Shown one piece after another: positions 9,401-19,188 of a DNA stretch of 64,000 bases. The notes under the pieces are model-generated. The model had not been told where the DNA came from and made no database searches. It saw nothing but the letters and a program-made list of their open reading frames with translations. The position numbers were made by a program, and so were the translations under genes. The stretch is from positions 372,001-436,000 of the forward strand of contig NZ_REFY01000003.1 in the NCBI RefSeq assembly GCF_003841485.1, written 5' to 3'. The stretch is from Natrarchaeobius halalkaliphilus. GTDB lineage: Archaea > Halobacteriota > Halobacteria > Halobacteriales > Natrialbaceae. Position 1 is the first letter of the stretch. Every line of letters begins with the position of its first letter.

Positions 9401-9409
9401 GTTTTTATT
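9401..9409 (+). promoter_or_regulatory. TATA element of polB
   Basis: GTTTTTATT centred near 9406, 27 bp before the ATG at 9433. This is the spacing of a leaderless haloarchaeal transcript, and it is the main reason to reject upstream in-frame starts of the polymerase frame (open back to 9214). Confidence 0.6.
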
Positions 9410-9432
9410 CGGTGGCTTCGAACTCCGATATC

Positions 9433-12162
9433 ATGACTGAGGCGGGCCAGACCGGACTCGCGGAGTTCGGCACGAAGTCCGAAGACCGGCCGGACGAAGA
9501 GGCAGTCGCCGTCGCGGGTAACGGTGGCTCGAGCGCCGCTGACGTGGTTGACGTCGTCGAAGAAACCCTCCCGGAATCCCAGGGTTCGCTCGAGCTCGCC
9601 GTGATGCAGGTCGACTACACGATCGCGGGCTACGGCGACGACGAACGGCCGATCATGCACGTGTTCGGTCGGACCACCGACGGCGAACTCGAGCACGTTC
9701 GGGTCGTCGGGTTCCGTCCATACTTCTATGCGCCGACGGAGACGCTAGAACGGCCGCCCGAAGAGGAATACGACCGACTGACGGGAAGTGCACAGTCGGA
9801 CGAGGACGGCGATCCCTACGAGAGCATTCGCGGCGAGCGCCTGACAAAAGTGTTCGGACAGACGCCACGTGACGTCGGACAGGTCCGCGACGACTTCGAG
9901 CACTACGAAGCGGATATTCTCTTTCCGAATCGGTTTCTGATCGACAAAGACGTTCGCAGCGGCATTCGGGTGCCGGAACGACGGGCCGACGACGACTCGC
10001 TGGTCGTTCCACACGTGGAAGTCGAGGCGACGGACGTCGACGCCGAGCCTCGCGTGCTTACCTTCGACATCGAGGTTGAGGATCGTCGTGGCTTCCCGGA
10101 GGACGGCGAGGAGCCGATCGTCTGTCTCACCAGCCACGACTCCTACCGCGATGAGTACGTCATGTGGCTCTACGAGGCACCGGTCGGAGACGGCGAGATC
10201 CCGGCCGAAATCGACGCCTACGAGCCGATCGAGGGCGACATCGACCACGAGATCCGCAGCTTCGACGAGGAAGAAGCGATGCTCGAGGCCTTCATCGAAT
10301 ACGTCCGAGAAACCGATGGAGACGTCCTCACCGGCTGGAACTTTGAGGATTTCGACGCACCGTATCTCCTAGATCGCCTCGAGGAACTACAGGATCCCAA
10401 CCACGACTACGACCTCTCGATCGATCGACTGTCGCGGGTCGACGAGGTCTGGCGGAGCAACTGGGGCGGCCCGGACATCAAAGGGCGCGTCGTCTTCGAT
10501 CTATTGTACGGCTACCAGCGGATGGTCTTCTCCGAACTGGATTCCTACCGGCTCGACGCCGTTGGCGAGGCCGAGCTAGGTGTCGGGAAGGAACGCTACG
10601 CCGGTGACATCGGTGACCTCTGGGAAGGCGATCCAACCCAACTGCTCGAGTACAACCTTCGGGACGTCGAACTCTGCGTCGAACTCGATCGCCAACAGGA
10701 GATCATCCCGTTCTGGGACGAGGTCCGCTCGTTCGTCGGCTGCAAACTCGAGGACGCCCCGACGCCCGGAGATGCGGTCGACATGTACGTTCTCCACGAG
10801 GCACACGGTCGCTTTGCGTTGCCCTCGAAAGGCCAGCAGGAAGCGGGCGAAGAGTACGAGGGTGGGGCGGTGTTCGAACCGATCACGGGCGTCAAAGAGA
10901 ACGTTACCGTACTCGACCTGAAAAGCCTGTATCCGATGTGCATGACGACGGTCAACGCCTCGCCGGAGACGAAGGTCGACCCCGACGAGTACGACGGGGA
11001 GACGTACGTCGCACCGACCGAACCCGACCCGATTCACTTCCGAAAGGAACCGGACGGCGTGATGCGCGAGATGATTACGGAACTGCTGGCCGAACGCGAG
11101 GAGAAAAAGGGGCTGCGAAACGAGTACGAACCCGGATCGGCGGAGTACGAACAGTACGACCGTCAGCAGGGGGCTGTCAAGGTTATTATGAACTCCCTCT
11201 ACGGAGTATCGGGGTGGGAACAATTCAGACTCTACGATAAGGAAGCAGCATCAGCGATCACCGCGACCGGGCGTGAAGTGATCGAATTTACCGAGGTTGC
11301 CGCACAGGAACTCGATTACGACGTCACGTACGGTGATACGGACTCAGTGATGCTCGAACTCGGCTCGAGCATCTCGAAAGACGACGCTATCGAGCAATCC
11401 TTCGAGATCGAGAAACACATTAATGGGCGATACGACGACTTCGCTCGCGAGGACCTGAACGCCGGCTCCCACCGCTTTCAGATCGAGTTCGAGAAACTCT
11501 ACCGCCGGTTCTTCCAGGCCGGGAAGAAGAAACGCTACGCCGGTCACATCACCTGGAAAGAGGGGAAAGACGTCGACACCGTCGACATCGTGGGCTTCGA
11601 GTACCAGCGATCCGACATCGCACCGATCACGAAAGAAGTCCAGCACCGAGTCATCGAGATGATCGTCAAAGAAGGCGACGTCGAAGGTGCAAAAGAGTAC
11701 GTAAACGGCGTCATCGAGGACGTCCTCGCGGGCGATATTTCGCTCGAAGAGATCGCTATCCCCGGCGGAATCGGAAAGCGCCTCGACAATTACGACACCG
11801 ACACGGCCCAGGTGCGGGGTGCGAAGTACGCAAACTGTCTGCTCGGAACGAATTTCCAGCGCGGCAGCAAACCCAAGCGTTTGTACCTCGATCGGGTCGA
11901 TCCCGCGTTCTTCGAGCGTCTCGAGAACGAGGGGGCGTTCGACGCGCGCACCGATCCGATTTACGGTGCGTTCAAACGCGATCCGGACGTCATCTGCTTC
12001 GAATACGACGATCAGATCCCCGGGGAGTTCGAGATCGATTACGACACCATGCTCGAAAAAACGCTCAAGGGTCCGATCGAACGTATCCTCGAGGCGCTCG
12101 GCGTCTCCTGGGACGAGGTCAAATCCGGACAGGAACAAACCGGGCTCGATACGTTCATGTGA
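9433..12162 (+). CDS. polB: family B DNA-directed DNA polymerase
   Basis: A 909-residue replicative polymerase with 3'-5' exonuclease. Exo I is FDIEV (Asp near 212) and Exo II is NFEDFDAPYLLDR. Polymerase motif A is DLKSLYP near 495, motif B VKVIMNSLYGVSG, and motif C YGDTDS near 633. The C-terminal thumb ends ...EQTGLDTFM, where QTGLDTF looks like a PCNA-interacting peptide (Q-x-x-h-x-x-aromatic). The frame is open far upstream, but ATG 9433 fits the TATA spacing and drops a low-quality 73-residue extension. No intein interrupts motifs A, B or C, although many haloarchaeal polB genes carry them there. Confidence 0.97.
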   Translation: MTEAGQTGLAEFGTKSEDRPDEEAVAVAGNGGSSAADVVDVVEETLPESQGSLELAVMQVDYTIAGYGDDERPIMHVFGRTTDGELEHVRVVGFRPYFYAPTETLERPPEEEYDRLTGSAQSDEDGDPYESIRGERLTKVFGQTPRDVGQVRDDFEHYEADILFPNRFLIDKDVRSGIRVPERRADDDSLVVPHVEVEATDVDAEPRVLTFDIEVEDRRGFPEDGEEPIVCLTSHDSYRDEYVMWLYEAPVGDGEIPAEIDAYEPIEGDIDHEIRSFDEEEAMLEAFIEYVRETDGDVLTGWNFEDFDAPYLLDRLEELQDPNHDYDLSIDRLSRVDEVWRSNWGGPDIKGRVVFDLLYGYQRMVFSELDSYRLDAVGEAELGVGKERYAGDIGDLWEGDPTQLLEYNLRDVELCVELDRQQEIIPFWDEVRSFVGCKLEDAPTPGDAVDMYVLHEAHGRFALPSKGQQEAGEEYEGGAVFEPITGVKENVTVLDLKSLYPMCMTTVNASPETKVDPDEYDGETYVAPTEPDPIHFRKEPDGVMREMITELLAEREEKKGLRNEYEPGSAEYEQYDRQQGAVKVIMNSLYGVSGWEQFRLYDKEAASAITATGREVIEFTEVAAQELDYDVTYGDTDSVMLELGSSISKDDAIEQSFEIEKHINGRYDDFAREDLNAGSHRFQIEFEKLYRRFFQAGKKKRYAGHITWKEGKDVDTVDIVGFEYQRSDIAPITKEVQHRVIEMIVKEGDVEGAKEYVNGVIEDVLAGDISLEEIAIPGGIGKRLDNYDTDTAQVRGAKYANCLLGTNFQRGSKPKRLYLDRVDPAFFERLENEGAFDARTDPIYGAFKRDPDVICFEYDDQIPGEFEIDYDTMLEKTLKGPIERILEALGVSWDEVKSGQEQTGLDTFM

Positions 12163-12399
12163 GCGGGTTCGAAACGCCCGGGCGTTCTCGAATTTCATTT
12201 CCGCGGTTCGAAGCGTTCATTCCGACTCGTCCGTGACACCCACCATTTGACGGGAAATATCACCGTATATCGGCCGTTGTACAGCATGAACGATTCTATT
12301 TTACCGTTTCGGAAAATTATCTTCTGGCTTTGTTATTGTATTCAATCAGATACGAAACCGTTATCAGGTGGACTCACTAGTACTCACACGACAGAACAT

Positions 12400-13299
12400 A
12401 TGGCACGTCTCGAACTACGTAACCTACACGCAGAAGTCGCGGAGGGCGACGAGAAGATCCTCGAGGGTGTCGATCTCGAGGTCGAGTCGGGTGAGATCCA
12501 CGCGCTGATGGGACCGAACGGCTCCGGAAAGTCGACGACGGCAAAGGTCATCGCCGGCCATCCGGCCTACGAGGTCACGGAAGGCGAGGTCCTGATTCAT
12601 CTCGACGCGAACGAGTTCGGTTCGGACGTCGACATCGACGACGACCAGCGCACCTGGAACATCCTCGAGCTCGAACCCAACGAACGCGCAGCGCTCGGGG
12701 TCTTCCTCGCGTTCCAGTATCCGGCCGAAATCGAAGGCGTCACGATGACGAACTTCCTTCGAACGGCGCTCAACGCGAAGATCGAAGAGCGTGAGGAGCT
12801 CTTCGAGGGTGCAGACGAAGACGACGAAGAGGCTGGATTCGAGTCGTCTCCGATGGAAGGACCGCAGGACGACGGCGAAGTCGGCGTTGCCGAGTTCCAG
12901 GAAATCCTCGCGGAGAAGATGGAACAACTGGATATGGACGAGAAGTTCGCCCGCCGCTACCTCAATGCTGGCTTTTCCGGCGGGGAGAAAAAGCAGAACG
13001 AAGTCCTCCAGGCGGCCATCCTCGAGCCGTCGGTCGCCGTCCTCGACGAGATCGACTCCGGGCTCGACATCGATCGCCTGCAGGACGTCTCGAACGGGAT
13101 CAACGCCCTTCGTGACGAGCAGGGAACCGGTATTCTCCAGATCACGCACTACCAGCGCATCCTCGATTACGTCGAACCCGATCACGTCCACGTGATGCTC
13201 GATGGAAAGATCGCAAAGAGCGGCGGGCCCGAACTCGCTGAGGAGCTCGAGGACAAGGGGTACGACTGGGTCCGTGACGAAGTCTACGGCACCGCGTAA
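12400..13299 (+). CDS. sufC: Fe-S cluster assembly ATPase SufC
   Basis: A 299-residue ABC ATPase. Walker A is GPNGSGKST near residue 40, the Q-loop is in FLAFQYPAEI, the signature SGGEKKQNEVLQ, and Walker B VAVLDEIDSGLD with the switch His in ITHYQR. It energises the SufB-SufD scaffold. An acidic insertion (GADEDDEEAGF region) is typical of haloarchaeal SufC. ATG 12400 is preferred over the long upstream opening because the family starts with MARLELRNLHAEV. It is the first gene of sufCBD; the gap to sufB is 61 bp. Confidence 0.97.
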   Translation: MARLELRNLHAEVAEGDEKILEGVDLEVESGEIHALMGPNGSGKSTTAKVIAGHPAYEVTEGEVLIHLDANEFGSDVDIDDDQRTWNILELEPNERAALGVFLAFQYPAEIEGVTMTNFLRTALNAKIEEREELFEGADEDDEEAGFESSPMEGPQDDGEVGVAEFQEILAEKMEQLDMDEKFARRYLNAGFSGGEKKQNEVLQAAILEPSVAVLDEIDSGLDIDRLQDVSNGINALRDEQGTGILQITHYQRILDYVEPDHVHVMLDGKIAKSGGPELAEELEDKGYDWVRDEVYGTA

Positions 13300-13360
13300 C
13301 CGAATGTGCCTAGAACAACGGTAATAACCCTGCAGCCGTAACCATATACACAATCACATT

Positions 13361-14791
13361 ATGAGTTCCGAACAAGATCACCTCAAAGAGACGGACACCG
13401 AAGCTCGGTTCGAGTTCAAAAAAGAGCAGAACGCCGCGGTCAAATCGGGCAAGGGTCTGACCGAGGAGGTCATACGCATGATCTCCGAGGACAAGGACGA
13501 ACCCGACTGGATGCTTGAGCGACGCCTTCGTGCGCTCAAGCAGTATCACAACATGCCGATGCCGACGGACTGGCCCGGCCAGCCGGACCTGACGCAACTG
13601 GATATCGGCGAGATCGTTCCGTACATCCGCCCGGACGTCGACAAGCGCGAAGGCGTTGACGACTGGACGGAACTCCCCGACGAGATCAAAGACACCTTCG
13701 ACAAGCTGGGCATCCCAGAAGCCGAGAAGAACGCTCTCTCGGGCGTCGGCGCACAGTACGAATCGGAGGTCGTCTACCAGAACATGCAAGATCAGTGGGA
13801 AGAAAAGGGTGTCGTCTTCATGAACATGGACCGCGCGGTCCAGGAACACCCCGACCTCGTCAAAGAACACTTCATGACGACGTGCGTGCCGCCGAGCGAC
13901 AACAAGTTCGCGGCGCTCCACGGAGCCGTCTGGTCGGGCGGTTCGTTCGTCTACGTTCCCGAAGGCGTCACCGTCGAGATGCCGGTTCAGGCCTACTTCC
14001 GAATGAACTCCGAGGGAATGGGGCAGTTCGAACACACCCTCATCATCGCAGAAGAAGGGGCGGAAGTCCACTACATCGAGGGCTGTTCCGCGCCGAAGTA
14101 CGGGTCCCACAACCTCCACTCCGGTGGCGTCGAAGTCTTCGTCGGTGAAGACGCTCACGTCCAGTACTCGACCGTCCAGAACTGGTCGAAGAACACGTTC
14201 AACCTCAATACCAAACGTGCGATCTGTGAGGCCGACGGAACGATGGAGTGGATCTCCGGCAGCATGGGATCGAAAGCGACCATGCTCTATCCCTGTACGA
14301 TCCTCAAGGGTCGCGGCTCGACCGACACCCACATCACCATCGCCTTTGCGGGCGAGGGTCAGGATATCGACACCGGGGCAAAAGTCTATCACAACGCGCC
14401 CGACACCAGCTCGACGATCGAGTCCAAATCGATCTCGAAGGACGGCGGCCGGACCAACTACCGCGGCCTCGTTCACATCGCAGACGGCGCGGAGAACTCG
14501 AGCACTGCGGTCGAGTGTGACGCGCTGATGTTCGACAACGAATCGACCTCGGACACCATGCCGTACATGGAGATCGAAGAGTCGAAAGTCGACGTCGCCC
14601 ACGAGGCCACCGTCGGTAAAATCGGTGACGAGGACATCTTCTACCTTCAATCGCGTGGACTCGACGACGACGACGCAAAGAAGATGATCGTCGCCGGCTT
14701 CATCGAGCCGATCACGGAGGAACTGCCGATCGAGTACGCGGTCGAACTCAACCGCCTCATCGAACTCGAGATGGAAGGAAGCCTCGGATAA
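13361..14791 (+). CDS. sufB: Fe-S cluster assembly scaffold SufB
   Basis: A 476-residue SufB. Recognisable segments: FVYVPEGVTVEMPVQAYFR, VHYIEGCSAPKY (a conserved cysteine region), and the C-terminal beta-helix with IEESKVDVAHEATVGKIGDEDIFYLQSRG. SufB is the main scaffold on which the nascent [Fe-S] cluster is built, working with SufC and SufD. It lies between sufC and sufD; the sufD start follows its stop by one base. Full length and undamaged. Confidence 0.97.
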   Translation: MSSEQDHLKETDTEARFEFKKEQNAAVKSGKGLTEEVIRMISEDKDEPDWMLERRLRALKQYHNMPMPTDWPGQPDLTQLDIGEIVPYIRPDVDKREGVDDWTELPDEIKDTFDKLGIPEAEKNALSGVGAQYESEVVYQNMQDQWEEKGVVFMNMDRAVQEHPDLVKEHFMTTCVPPSDNKFAALHGAVWSGGSFVYVPEGVTVEMPVQAYFRMNSEGMGQFEHTLIIAEEGAEVHYIEGCSAPKYGSHNLHSGGVEVFVGEDAHVQYSTVQNWSKNTFNLNTKRAICEADGTMEWISGSMGSKATMLYPCTILKGRGSTDTHITIAFAGEGQDIDTGAKVYHNAPDTSSTIESKSISKDGGRTNYRGLVHIADGAENSSTAVECDALMFDNESTSDTMPYMEIEESKVDVAHEATVGKIGDEDIFYLQSRGLDDDDAKKMIVAGFIEPITEELPIEYAVELNRLIELEMEGSLG

Positions 14792-14792
14792 C

Positions 14793-16013
14793 ATGTCTAT
14801 GAGTACGCAGGTACACGCCAACCTCACGGAAGAACAGGTTCGGGAGATCAGCGGTGGCCTCGACGAGCCGGACTGGCTCACGGAGACCCGTCTCGAGGCG
14901 CTCGAGGCACTCTCCGACCTGGAGATGCCGGACGTCATCCGGACGCCCGGTCGGGACTGGACCAACCTCCACGAACTCGACTTTGAGTCGCTTGTGGACC
15001 CGTTGAACGCGGCCGAAAACAAAGATCAGGTCGGTCCAGCCGACGTGGACGTCCTTCCGTGGACACAAGCCGTCGACGAACACGAAGAGCTGCTGAAAGA
15101 GCACTTCGGTTCCGTCGTCGACCCACAGGAGAACTACCTGACGGCCCTGTCGACCGCGCTCTTTAGCACCGGAACCGTCGTCTACGTTCCCGCGGGCGTC
15201 GACGCCGAGGACGTCACCATCCGAACCGAGCAGAACTCCCGATCGCTGTTCAACTACACGCTCGTCGTCACCGAGGAATCGTCCTCCGTCACGATTCTCG
15301 AGCGTCAGGCGACCGGATCGGAGCGAGACGAACAGTACTACAGCGGCATCGTCGAAGTCGCCGCGGGCGAAAACAGCTACGTCCAGTACGGCGGACTCCA
15401 GAACCTCTCGGAAGACGCCTACAACTTCACCGTCAAACGCGCCGACGCGGGCACGTACGCGACGGTCAACTGGATCGAAGGCAATCTCGGAACCCAGCTG
15501 ACCAAGACCGAGGTTTCGACGGAACTCAACGGCGACTCCTCCGAAACGCAGATCGTCGCTGCCTTCTACGGTCACAACGACCAGCACTTCGACCTCGATG
15601 TCAAAGTCTGGCATCGCGCAGAGCACACGACGGCCGATCTCGTTACCCGTGGCGTCACCGACGACGTCTCCCGATCGGTCTACGAAGGCGTCCAGGACGT
15701 CGGCCGAAGCGCCTGGGATACGAGTTCCTATCAGCGCGAGAATACGCTCATGTTGAGCGACGAGAGCGAGGCCGACGCCTCCCCGAAGCTCATCATCAAC
15801 AACCACGATACCGAGGCGAGTCACTCCGCAACGGTCGGCCAGATCGACCAGGAAGATCTGTTCTACATGACCTCTCGGGGCGTCTCGCCGCGCGACGCGC
15901 GAAACATGCTCGTCGAGGGATTCTTCGTTCCCGTTCTCGAGGAGATCGCCGTCGACGAACTACGCGACGACCTCGAGGAACTCATTCGGGCGCGGCTTCG
16001 ACAGCGCGAGTAA
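14793..16013 (+). CDS. sufD: Fe-S cluster assembly protein SufD
   Basis: A 406-residue SufB/D-fold protein. VVYVPAGVDAEDVTIRTEQ and the C-terminal HDTEASHSATVGQIDQEDLFYMTSRG show the shared beta-helix. It is shorter than SufB and lacks the SufB cysteine motif, as expected for SufD. It pairs with SufB and receives cluster and electrons in the SufBC2D complex. It starts one base after the sufB stop; a second ATG two codons downstream (14799) is possible. Confidence 0.95.
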   Translation: MSMSTQVHANLTEEQVREISGGLDEPDWLTETRLEALEALSDLEMPDVIRTPGRDWTNLHELDFESLVDPLNAAENKDQVGPADVDVLPWTQAVDEHEELLKEHFGSVVDPQENYLTALSTALFSTGTVVYVPAGVDAEDVTIRTEQNSRSLFNYTLVVTEESSSVTILERQATGSERDEQYYSGIVEVAAGENSYVQYGGLQNLSEDAYNFTVKRADAGTYATVNWIEGNLGTQLTKTEVSTELNGDSSETQIVAAFYGHNDQHFDLDVKVWHRAEHTTADLVTRGVTDDVSRSVYEGVQDVGRSAWDTSSYQRENTLMLSDESEADASPKLIINNHDTEASHSATVGQIDQEDLFYMTSRGVSPRDARNMLVEGFFVPVLEEIAVDELRDDLEELIRARLRQRE

Positions 16014-16029
16014 CACCTCTCGCGTCGGC

Positions 16030-16045
16030 TCTCGTTTTTGTCTTC
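16030..16045 (+). terminator. T-tract terminator candidate after sufD
   Basis: GGCTCTCGTTTTTGTC follows the sufD stop, with five T at 16035-16039. No stable hairpin is evident. Proposed because the next gene has its own TATA-like element. Confidence 0.3.
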
Positions 16046-16137
16046 CGATATCCGGTGTGAACCGTTCGACCGACTGACGTTCCGGTCGGCGCGACAAACC
16101 GTCGATACTTAGGTATCGTCTCTCGAACGTGTCCCAC

Positions 16138-17040
16138 ATGGCCACCGCTGAGGACGACGACAACGCCGACGAGACCGGGGGCGTCGGCTCGACCGGCGAG
16201 GATCGCTGCACCCGAAAGAAGTGCGTCCTGATCACCGGCTGCTCGTCCGGGATCGGACGGGCAACCGCGCTCGCCTTTCTCGAGGAAAACTGGCAGGTGA
16301 TCGCGACCGCACGAAACGTCGACGATCTCACCGCTCTGGACGAAGCGGGTTGTACGACGCTCGAACTGGACGTCACCGATCACGACCAGATCACACGCGT
16401 CGTCGAACGGACCGTCGAGATCGGCGGTGCGATCGACTGTCTCGTCAATAACGCGGGGTACGCACAGCTGGGACCGCTCGAGGACGTCTCGACGGTCGAT
16501 CTCCACCGCCAGTTCGACGTCAACGTCTACGGTCCACATCGGCTGATCCGGGCCGCGCTTCCGCACATGCGCGCACAGGGAGACGGTCGGATCATCAATA
16601 TCTCGAGCGTCATGGGTCGGCTATCGCTACCGGGTTCGGGGGCGTACTCCGGCTCGAAACACGCACTCGAGGCGATGAGCGATTCGCTCCGCGGTGAAGT
16701 CGAAGAGTTCGGTATCGACGTCGTCGTGATCGAACCTGGGACGGTCGAGACGAACTTCGAAGAGCGTACCGCGGAGGAGCTTCCGGGAGCCGAACGAACG
16801 CCAGCATACGGGACGCTCTACGAGATTATCGGAGACGTTCAACTGATCGGTGGCGGGAACGGAGGACCGTTCGCATCCGATCCCGAGGACGTCGCACGGG
16901 CGATCATAGAGGCTGGAACGCATCCCGAGCCGCCGGCCCGATATCCGGTCGGCCCGCTCGGCCGGTTCGGCGTCTACGCGCGATTCCTTCCGGACCGACT
17001 GCGGGATGCAGGGTACGTACTCCTGCGAAAAGTCGTCTGA
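16138..17040 (+). CDS. short-chain dehydrogenase/reductase
   Basis: A classical SDR of 300 residues with an unusual acidic N-terminal extension of about 24 residues before the Rossmann fold. Cofactor motif TGCSSGIG, NNAG, the catalytic Ser in the NISSVMG segment, and YSGSKHALEAM with the Tyr/Lys pair are all present. TARNV after the second strand suggests NADP(H). Substrate unknown. ATG 16138 lies about 27 bp after a TACTTAG element; an in-frame GTG at 16129 is a weaker option. It is a monocistronic gene after the suf operon. Confidence 0.9.
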   Translation: MATAEDDDNADETGGVGSTGEDRCTRKKCVLITGCSSGIGRATALAFLEENWQVIATARNVDDLTALDEAGCTTLELDVTDHDQITRVVERTVEIGGAIDCLVNNAGYAQLGPLEDVSTVDLHRQFDVNVYGPHRLIRAALPHMRAQGDGRIINISSVMGRLSLPGSGAYSGSKHALEAMSDSLRGEVEEFGIDVVVIEPGTVETNFEERTAEELPGAERTPAYGTLYEIIGDVQLIGGGNGGPFASDPEDVARAIIEAGTHPEPPARYPVGPLGRFGVYARFLPDRLRDAGYVLLRKVV

Positions 17041-17154
17041 AGGGAGTGTTGTGTTCCGGCCGACAGCTACCGTTTGCCCCCGGTCGTCCGCCCTGAGCCG
17101 CTCAACGCAACGTATTTCCAGATCGTTCCCGTTAGCAACACGATAGCACTCACG

Positions 17155-17787
17155 ATGTCGGATGCGACACCGGATATCGTCGACCTCGCGGACACCGTCT
17201 CGGCGCTGCTGTATGCGGTTGCCGGATGGCTGTCGATCGCCTTCGGGATCATCGTCGCCGGCGGAGCGATCCTCGGTCTCGTCCAGAGCGGTATCTCTAC
17301 CGGATCGGCGCTACTCGCGGGATTTATGCTCCTCTCTGCGTTCGTTTTCGTCTCGCTCGGCGTCTTCGTCAATCCCCGGTTTCGCCGCCGGCTGAATCGT
17401 CGTCACGGCCGCTCACAGTTCGGCAAAATCCGATCCGTCGATCAACGGGTCGTTCGACCGGACGAATCCCACTCCCAACGCTGCGTTGCCTGTCGGTCTC
17501 GAGTCGAAAAGGGACTCGTTCGCCGCTATCGAGAGGAGTACGCGGTCGCAGGGGTTCCCGTCTACACCAGCTCAGAGGGATACAACTACTACTGCCTCGA
17601 GTGTGCAACGAGCGATTTTCTCGGTGAGACGACGACCGGGGCTTCTAAACGCGACCTAGCGGTGGGCGACGATCGTCGCTCGACTTCGGCGGACGATCGG
17701 ACGGAGCCGCCTGACGAACCGAGGGGTGAATCCACAAATCCAAGACGCGAGCGCGAATCCGACGACCAGCTTCGCGAACGGGAGTGA
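17155..17787 (+). CDS. two-TM membrane protein with paired CxxC motifs
   Basis: A 210-residue protein. Two transmembrane helices (about residues 20-45 and 53-75) are followed by a basic cytosolic stretch (PRFRRRLNRRHGRSQF). A putative zinc-binding pair follows: CVACRSRVEKG and, some 37 residues later, YYCLECATSDF. The tail is highly charged and low-complexity. I recognise no named family. Start ATG 17155 chosen over the upstream opening because the preceding 27 codons are not protein-like. A membrane-anchored zinc-ribbon role (redox or nucleic-acid binding) is only inferred. Confidence 0.7.
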   Translation: MSDATPDIVDLADTVSALLYAVAGWLSIAFGIIVAGGAILGLVQSGISTGSALLAGFMLLSAFVFVSLGVFVNPRFRRRLNRRHGRSQFGKIRSVDQRVVRPDESHSQRCVACRSRVEKGLVRRYREEYAVAGVPVYTSSEGYNYYCLECATSDFLGETTTGASKRDLAVGDDRRSTSADDRTEPPDEPRGESTNPRRERESDDQLRERE

Positions 17788-17899
17788 TCGAGCCAGCCGG
17801 TCTACTGAACCGATCTCTCGGTACAGTCCCAGACGAGTCGCGGCCCCACCGGAACTGATGTCCACCGCAGACCGTCCCATACCTTCCCCGTCTCGGTGG

Positions 17900-18439
17900 C
17901 TACGACAGCCGCCGTGCGATGTCGGCTTCCGTGATGATGCCGACGGTTTCGCCGGCCTCCGTGATCATGACGGCCTTGTAGTGTTCGAGCAGGTTACTGA
18001 TCTCGTCCAGGGTTGCGTCCTTCGAGACGGTGGGGAAGCTTTCGCTCATGTGTTCTTCGACAGGCTCGTCGCGAACGTCCGAGTCCAGGTGGACGAGGTC
18101 TCCCTGGCTGATCGAGCCGACGGGAATTCCGTCCTGAATGATGGCGAGTTGCGAGTACGCTTCGGCCTCCATCTTTCGTGCGGCCTCGCTCACGGGGTCT
18201 TCTGGAGCGATACTCACGACGTCTTCGTTCATCAGGTCGTCGGCGCGGACGACGTCGCTTTCTGCCTTCTCGAGGGCGTTGACGATGCGTCGGAGCGTCG
18301 AAAGTCTCGGATCGACGTCCCCGCCTTCGATACGCGCGATCAACGGCTGTGAGACGTCGGCTTTCTCCGCGAGCTCGCTCTGGGTCAACCCGAGGTCGGT
18401 GCGGCGCTGGCGCAGATCCGCAGGGGTCGGAAGCTCCAT
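17900..18439 (-). CDS. CBS-domain transcriptional regulator with XRE-type HTH
   Basis: A 179-residue protein. The N-terminal Cro/C1-type HTH (LRQRRTDLGLTQSELAEKA, then DVSQPLIARIEGG) occupies about 8-60. Two CBS repeats follow (MNEDVVSIAPEDPVSEAARKM and MSESFPTVSKDATLDEI, each ending in a DLVHLD or EADIARRL-like motif). Such proteins are conserved in archaea; paired CBS domains bind adenosyl nucleotides and may tune DNA binding. Start at 18439, about 25 bp after TTTCTATAACCC on the minus strand, consistent with a leaderless message. The frame is open upstream to 18829 but that part is antisense to the next gene. Confidence 0.92.
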   Translation of the reverse strand: MELPTPADLRQRRTDLGLTQSELAEKADVSQPLIARIEGGDVDPRLSTLRRIVNALEKAESDVVRADDLMNEDVVSIAPEDPVSEAARKMEAEAYSQLAIIQDGIPVGSISQGDLVHLDSDVRDEPVEEHMSESFPTVSKDATLDEISNLLEHYKAVMITEAGETVGIITEADIARRLS

Positions 18440-18518
18440 ACCAGTAGATAACCACGGGTTATAGAAAGTACTTTGGATGGACGCCAATCCGTCGCGATCC
18501 GTTGACGCGACGAACGGA

Positions 18519-18872
18519 TTACTCGTCTTCGTCGGTTTCGATGACTTGAGACACCGACAACGGGACGTCCCGGAGTGCGCCGCCGACCTCGCTCTTTGCG
18601 ATCCGAGAGGCGTGTTCCTCGTTGTCGGCGTTGAACACCTCCATCTCGAGTCCGAGACCGACGAGGGACGTCTGGGCGGCGATAAACGCCGAATCGAACG
18701 GCTCGCCGCAGGCGGGACAGCCCGTTGCGCCCACTTCGACCTCGACGTATTCCAGCCCTTCACTGTTGAGTCGTTTCCCCGCTTCGCTGACGGCGACACC
18801 GATCGCGTCGTCGATTTCGTTGACGTCACGAACGAGCCACGCTGCTTCCATCGCGACGAGATAGTTTCCCAT
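18519..18872 (-). CDS. UPF0212 (DUF555) protein
   Basis: A 117-residue archaeal protein starting [17 protein letters not shown] and containing [17 protein letters not shown], a CxxC that may bind zinc. This matches the UPF0212/DUF555 family, conserved in euryarchaea, function unknown. ATG at 18872; the frame continues upstream to 18992 but that segment lacks family similarity. It may share a transcript with the CBS regulator (79-bp gap) although that gene has its own TATA. Confidence 0.88.
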   Translation of the reverse strand: MGNYLVAMEAAWLVRDVNEIDDAIGVAVSEAGKRLNSEGLEYVEVEVGATGCPACGEPFDSAFIAAQTSLVGLGLEMEVFNADNEEHASRIAKSEVGGALRDVPLSVSQVIETDEDE

Positions 18873-19188
18873 ACGCTGTGGTCGGTCCGGGGGGTTTCCT
18901 GCTTTGCGGTTCCGATCCATCACTGCAAAACGGAGAATCCGGGGTCGAACTCTCCCGTACTCGAGTGCGCACGAGAATCCGATGATGCTCATAAGTTACG
19001 AGAAATGCTCGCGTCGATTCCCTCCCGCTTAGTTGGATTTCGTCTCGAGTGCAGGCTCGCTTGTCTCCTTCGAAACTACAGTTGAATCGCATGACTGCGC
19101 CGACCCGGTTTTGAATTAACGATCAGGATACTCTCTCTGAGTTGAGAAAGCTTATATACTACCTGCGTCTGGGGTCGTCTGAACGCCG
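18873..19188. other. intergenic region, divergent promoters
   Basis: 316 bp between the divergent UPF0212 and 56-residue membrane-protein genes. Apart from the TATA of the rightward gene at 19150-19157 I see no coding frame with a plausible start and no repeat. Confidence 0.5.
19150..19158 (+). promoter_or_regulatory. TATA element of the 56-residue membrane protein gene
   Basis: GCTTATATA sits about 33 bp before ATG 19189. It is among the best TATA matches in the window and supports expression of the small gene downstream. Confidence 0.6.

Noticed and set aside
13310-15022. 570-codon open frame on the minus strand opposite sufB and sufD
   Set aside because: Antisense of strongly supported genes; long antisense frames are common in high-GC haloarchaeal DNA.
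18440-18829. N-terminal extension of the CBS-HTH regulator frame
   Set aside because: The extension is antisense to UPF0212 and non-protein-like; a TATA element sits 25 bp before the internal ATG at 18439.
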